DNA of 64,000 bases from Pseudomonas rustica (GTDB taxonomy: Bacteria; Pseudomonadota; Gammaproteobacteria; Pseudomonadales; Pseudomonadaceae). Below, piece by piece: positions 61,735 to 64,000 of the stretch. The stretch's first letter is position 1, and each line of letters begins with the position of its first letter. A program made the position numbers and the translations under genes. Below the pieces are notes generated by a model. The model made no database searches. It saw only the letters and a list, made by a program, of their open reading frames with translations, and was not told the DNA's origin. Location of the stretch: the NCBI RefSeq assembly GCF_018336155.1, contig NZ_JAGYHF010000001.1, positions 496,001 through 560,000 on the forward strand. Direction: 5' to 3'.

Positions 61735-63162
61735 ATGTCTGAAGCTCCCGGAAAACTACGACTCGGTGCACTGGTTGCGTTGGTAGTCGGTTCAATGATC
61801 GGTGGCGGGATATTCTCTTTGCCACAAAACATGGCCGCCAGCGCCGACGTTGGCGCCGTGCTGATCGGTTGGGCCATCACCGCTGTCGGCATGCTCACCC
61901 TCGCTTTTGTCTTTCAAACCCTCGCCAATCGAAAGCCTGACCTGGACGGCGGTGTCTACGCCTACGCCAAGGCCGGTTTCGGCGACTACATGGGTTTCTC
62001 GTCCGCCTGGGGTTACTGGATCAGTGCCTGGCTGGGCAACGTCGGTTACTTCGTTCTGCTGTTCAGTACCCTCGGCTACTTCTTCCCGATTTTCGGTGAA
62101 GGCAACACTGTCGCAGCCGTGATCGGCGCCTCGGTGCTGTTGTGGGCCGTGCACTTCCTCGTCCTGCGCGGGATCAAGGAAGCGGCGTTCATTAACCTTG
62201 TGACCACGGTCGCCAAGGTTGTGCCGCTGGTGCTGTTCGTCTTGATCGCGATTTTCGCCTTCAAACTGGACATCTTCACCGCCGACATCTGGGGCATTAA
62301 AAACCCGGATCTGGGCAGCGTGATGAACCAGGTGCGCAACATGATGCTGGTCACCGTGTGGGTGTTCATCGGCATCGAGGGCGCGAGCATCTTCTCGGCC
62401 CGCGCGGAAAAACGCTCGGACGTCGGTAAAGCCACCGTGATCGGCTTCATCACCGTGCTGCTGTTTCTGGTGCTGGTGAACGTGCTGTCGCTGGGCATCA
62501 TGACTCAGCCGGAACTGGCGAAACTGCAGAACCCGTCGATGGCCGCCGTGCTTGAGCATGTGGTCGGTCACTGGGGCGCGGTGCTGATCAGCGTCGGTCT
62601 GATCATTTCGCTGCTGGGTGCGCTGCTGTCGTGGGTGCTGCTGTGTGCGGAGATCATGTTCGCCGCCGCCAAAGACCACACCATGCCGGAGTTCCTGCGC
62701 AAGGAAAACGAGAACCACGTACCGGTCAACGCCCTGTGGCTGACCAACGCGATGGTGCAGATTTTCCTGATCATCACCCTGTTCTCGGCGAGTACTTACC
62801 TGTCGCTGATCTACCTCGCCACTTCGATGATTCTGGTGCCGTATCTGTGGTCGGCGGCGTATGCGCTGCTGCTGGCGGTGCGCGGCGAAACTTACGAAGG
62901 CTTTGCCGCCGAACGGCGCAAGGATCTGATTATCGGCGGCATCGCGCTGATCTATGCGGTGTGGCTGCTGTATGCCGGCGGGGTCAAGTACTTGCTGCTC
63001 TCGGCCCTGCTCTACGCACCTGGCGCGATCCTGTTCGCCAAAGCCAAGCTGGAACTGAAACAACCGATTTTCACTAATGTCGAGAAGCTGCTTTTCGCCG
63101 CGGTGATCGTGGGTGCCCTGGTGGCAGCCTACGGTCTCTACGACGGCTTCCTGACGCTGTAA
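61735..63162 (+). CDS. arcD: Arginine/ornithine antiporter (copy 2, arc operon)
   Basis: A 475-residue APC antiporter, near twin of the copy at 59811: GSMIGGGIFSLPQNMAASAD, GIEGASIFSARAEKRSDVG. GGAG 8 bp before ATG 61735. It is followed 35 bp later by arcA, the order of the anaerobic arginine deiminase operon arcDABC, and should supply arginine and remove ornithine during fermentation of arginine. Confidence 0.95.
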   Translation: MSEAPGKLRLGALVALVVGSMIGGGIFSLPQNMAASADVGAVLIGWAITAVGMLTLAFVFQTLANRKPDLDGGVYAYAKAGFGDYMGFSSAWGYWISAWLGNVGYFVLLFSTLGYFFPIFGEGNTVAAVIGASVLLWAVHFLVLRGIKEAAFINLVTTVAKVVPLVLFVLIAIFAFKLDIFTADIWGIKNPDLGSVMNQVRNMMLVTVWVFIGIEGASIFSARAEKRSDVGKATVIGFITVLLFLVLVNVLSLGIMTQPELAKLQNPSMAAVLEHVVGHWGAVLISVGLIISLLGALLSWVLLCAEIMFAAAKDHTMPEFLRKENENHVPVNALWLTNAMVQIFLIITLFSASTYLSLIYLATSMILVPYLWSAAYALLLAVRGETYEGFAAERRKDLIIGGIALIYAVWLLYAGGVKYLLLSALLYAPGAILFAKAKLELKQPIFTNVEKLLFAAVIVGALVAAYGLYDGFLTL

Positions 63163-63197
63163 TACCCGACTAATTTGTCATCTGGAGGATCACTGAA

Positions 63198-64000
63198 ATG
63201 ACCACGGAAAAAGTTAAGTACGGCGTACATTCCGAAGCCGGCAAACTGCGCAAAGTCATGGTTTGCTCCCCAGGTCTGGCCCACCAGCGGCTGACCCCGA
63301 ACAACTGCGATGAGCTGCTGTTCGACGACGTGCTCTGGGTTGCCCAGGCCAAGCGCGACCACTTCGACTTCGTCACCAAGATGCGCGAGCGCGGCATCGA
63401 TGTGCTGGAAATGCACAACCTGCTGACCGACATCGTCGCCATCCCTGAGGCGCTGGACTGGATTCTCGAGCGCAAGGTCACCGCCGATTCGGTGGGCCTG
63501 GGCCTGATCAACGAAGTCAAATCCTGGCTGAAAAGCCTCGAGCCACGGCACATCGCCGAGTTCCTGATTGGCGGCGTGTCCGCTGATGATCTGCCGGACA
63601 GTTTCGGCGGCAAGACCATCCAGATGTTCCGCGATTTCCTCGGCCACTCCAGCTTCATTCTGCCGCCGCTGCCGAACACCCAGTTCACCCGCGACACCAC
63701 CTGCTGGATCTACGGAGGCGTGACGCTGAACCCGATGTACTGGCCAGCGCGCCGTCAGGAAACCCTGCTGACCACCGCCATCTACAAATTCCATCCACAG
63801 TTCACCAACGCCGAATTCGAAATCTGGTACGGCGACCCGGACAAGGATCACGGCAGCTCCACCCTTGAAGGTGGCGACGTCATGCCAATCGGCAACGGCG
63901 TGGTGTTGATCGGTATGGGCGAGCGCTCGTCCCGTCAGGCCATCGGCCAACTGGCGCTGAACCTGTTCAAGAACAAAGCCGTGGAAAAAGTCATCGTTGC
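63198..64000 (+). CDS. arcA: Arginine deiminase (partial, cut by window end)
   Basis: The first 267 codons of arginine deiminase (about 418 in Pseudomonas). Start [20 protein letters not shown] with GGAGG 9 bp upstream. Landmarks: [31 protein letters not shown] and [25 protein letters not shown], all typical of ArcA; the catalytic Cys lies beyond the end. It hydrolyses arginine to citrulline and ammonia, giving ATP downstream through ArcB and ArcC. Confidence 0.96.
   Translation, partial: MTTEKVKYGVHSEAGKLRKVMVCSPGLAHQRLTPNNCDELLFDDVLWVAQAKRDHFDFVTKMRERGIDVLEMHNLLTDIVAIPEALDWILERKVTADSVGLGLINEVKSWLKSLEPRHIAEFLIGGVSADDLPDSFGGKTIQMFRDFLGHSSFILPPLPNTQFTRDTTCWIYGGVTLNPMYWPARRQETLLTTAIYKFHPQFTNAEFEIWYGDPDKDHGSSTLEGGDVMPIGNGVVLIGMGERSSRQAIGQLALNLFKNKAVEKVIV

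Noticed and set aside
1..64000. Prophage, integrative element or genomic island
   Set aside because: No integrase, transposase, tRNA attachment site or clear shift in base composition; gene order is that of the Pseudomonas core genome.

Overview
The window is chromosomal DNA of a fluorescent Pseudomonas (P. fluorescens group). Evidence: high-GC codon use in all genes; many Pseudomonas intergenic REP-type repeats; the Pseudomonas glucose-catabolism gene order (eda-pgl-zwf/hexR ... oprB-gtsDCBA ... gltS-gltR-glk-edd/gap); and an arcD-arcA arginine deiminase locus. I see no prophage, insertion sequence, CRISPR array, rRNA or tRNA. About 60 genes are supported, nearly all intact.

Layout. 1-4.8 kb: small accessory enzymes (YCII-like, SnoaL-like, two GNATs, GyrI-like, LysE exporter) and the aminotransferase AlaC. 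5-8.2 kb: gluconate module gntT-gntK with divergent gntR. 8.4-12.1 kb: LysR regulator, PACE efflux pump, MFS transporter and an unknown 184-residue protein behind a convincing sigma-54 promoter. 12.2-20.9 kb: soluble PAS-PAS chemoreceptor (BdlA type), an ECF sigma factor overlapping a betaine-type binding protein, a cytoplasmic PhnD-like protein, a desaturase, a second deformylase with a BrkB-type membrane protein, CsbD and small proteins. 21-26.5 kb: tandem fadD1-fadD2 with a divergent alpha/beta hydrolase-MaoC pair. 26.7-29.5 kb: a DUF2383 stress-type protein (second sigma-54 promoter), DUF3820, a class V aminotransferase and an intradiol dioxygenase.

29.8-48.9 kb is one glucose regulon: outer-membrane entry (OprB), ABC uptake (GtsABCD), sensing (GltS-GltR), phosphorylation (Glk), hexose-6-phosphate epimerisation, oxidation (Zwf, Pgl), Entner-Doudoroff cleavage (Edd, Eda), GAPDH and the repressor HexR, plus a mannose-isomerase-type AGE enzyme. 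Regulatory sequence ties it together: HexR-like boxes at zwf and in the edd/gap gap, one promoter architecture shared by the AGE gene and gtsA, and Crc/Hfq-type AAnAAnAA motifs beside many of the ribosome binding sites.

49.1-54.1 kb is a heme-uptake signalling unit (ECF sigma, FecR-type anti-sigma, TonB receptor with STN domain) followed by a heme oxygenase. The receptor and oxygenase genes carry the same bipartite upstream element at identical spacing, which I read as the promoter of this sigma factor. 54.3-59.8 kb: DUF454 protein, dCache-type chemoreceptor, CoA transferase and an AlkA glycosylase whose C-terminus is extended by a repeat. 59.8-64 kb: two near-identical, divergent ArcD antiporters, the second leading into arcA (cut by the window end), with an ANR-type box upstream.

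Repeats: at least seven families of paired inverted repeats occupy most intergenic gaps. Gene calls rest on family recognition from the translated sequence; no database search was possible.
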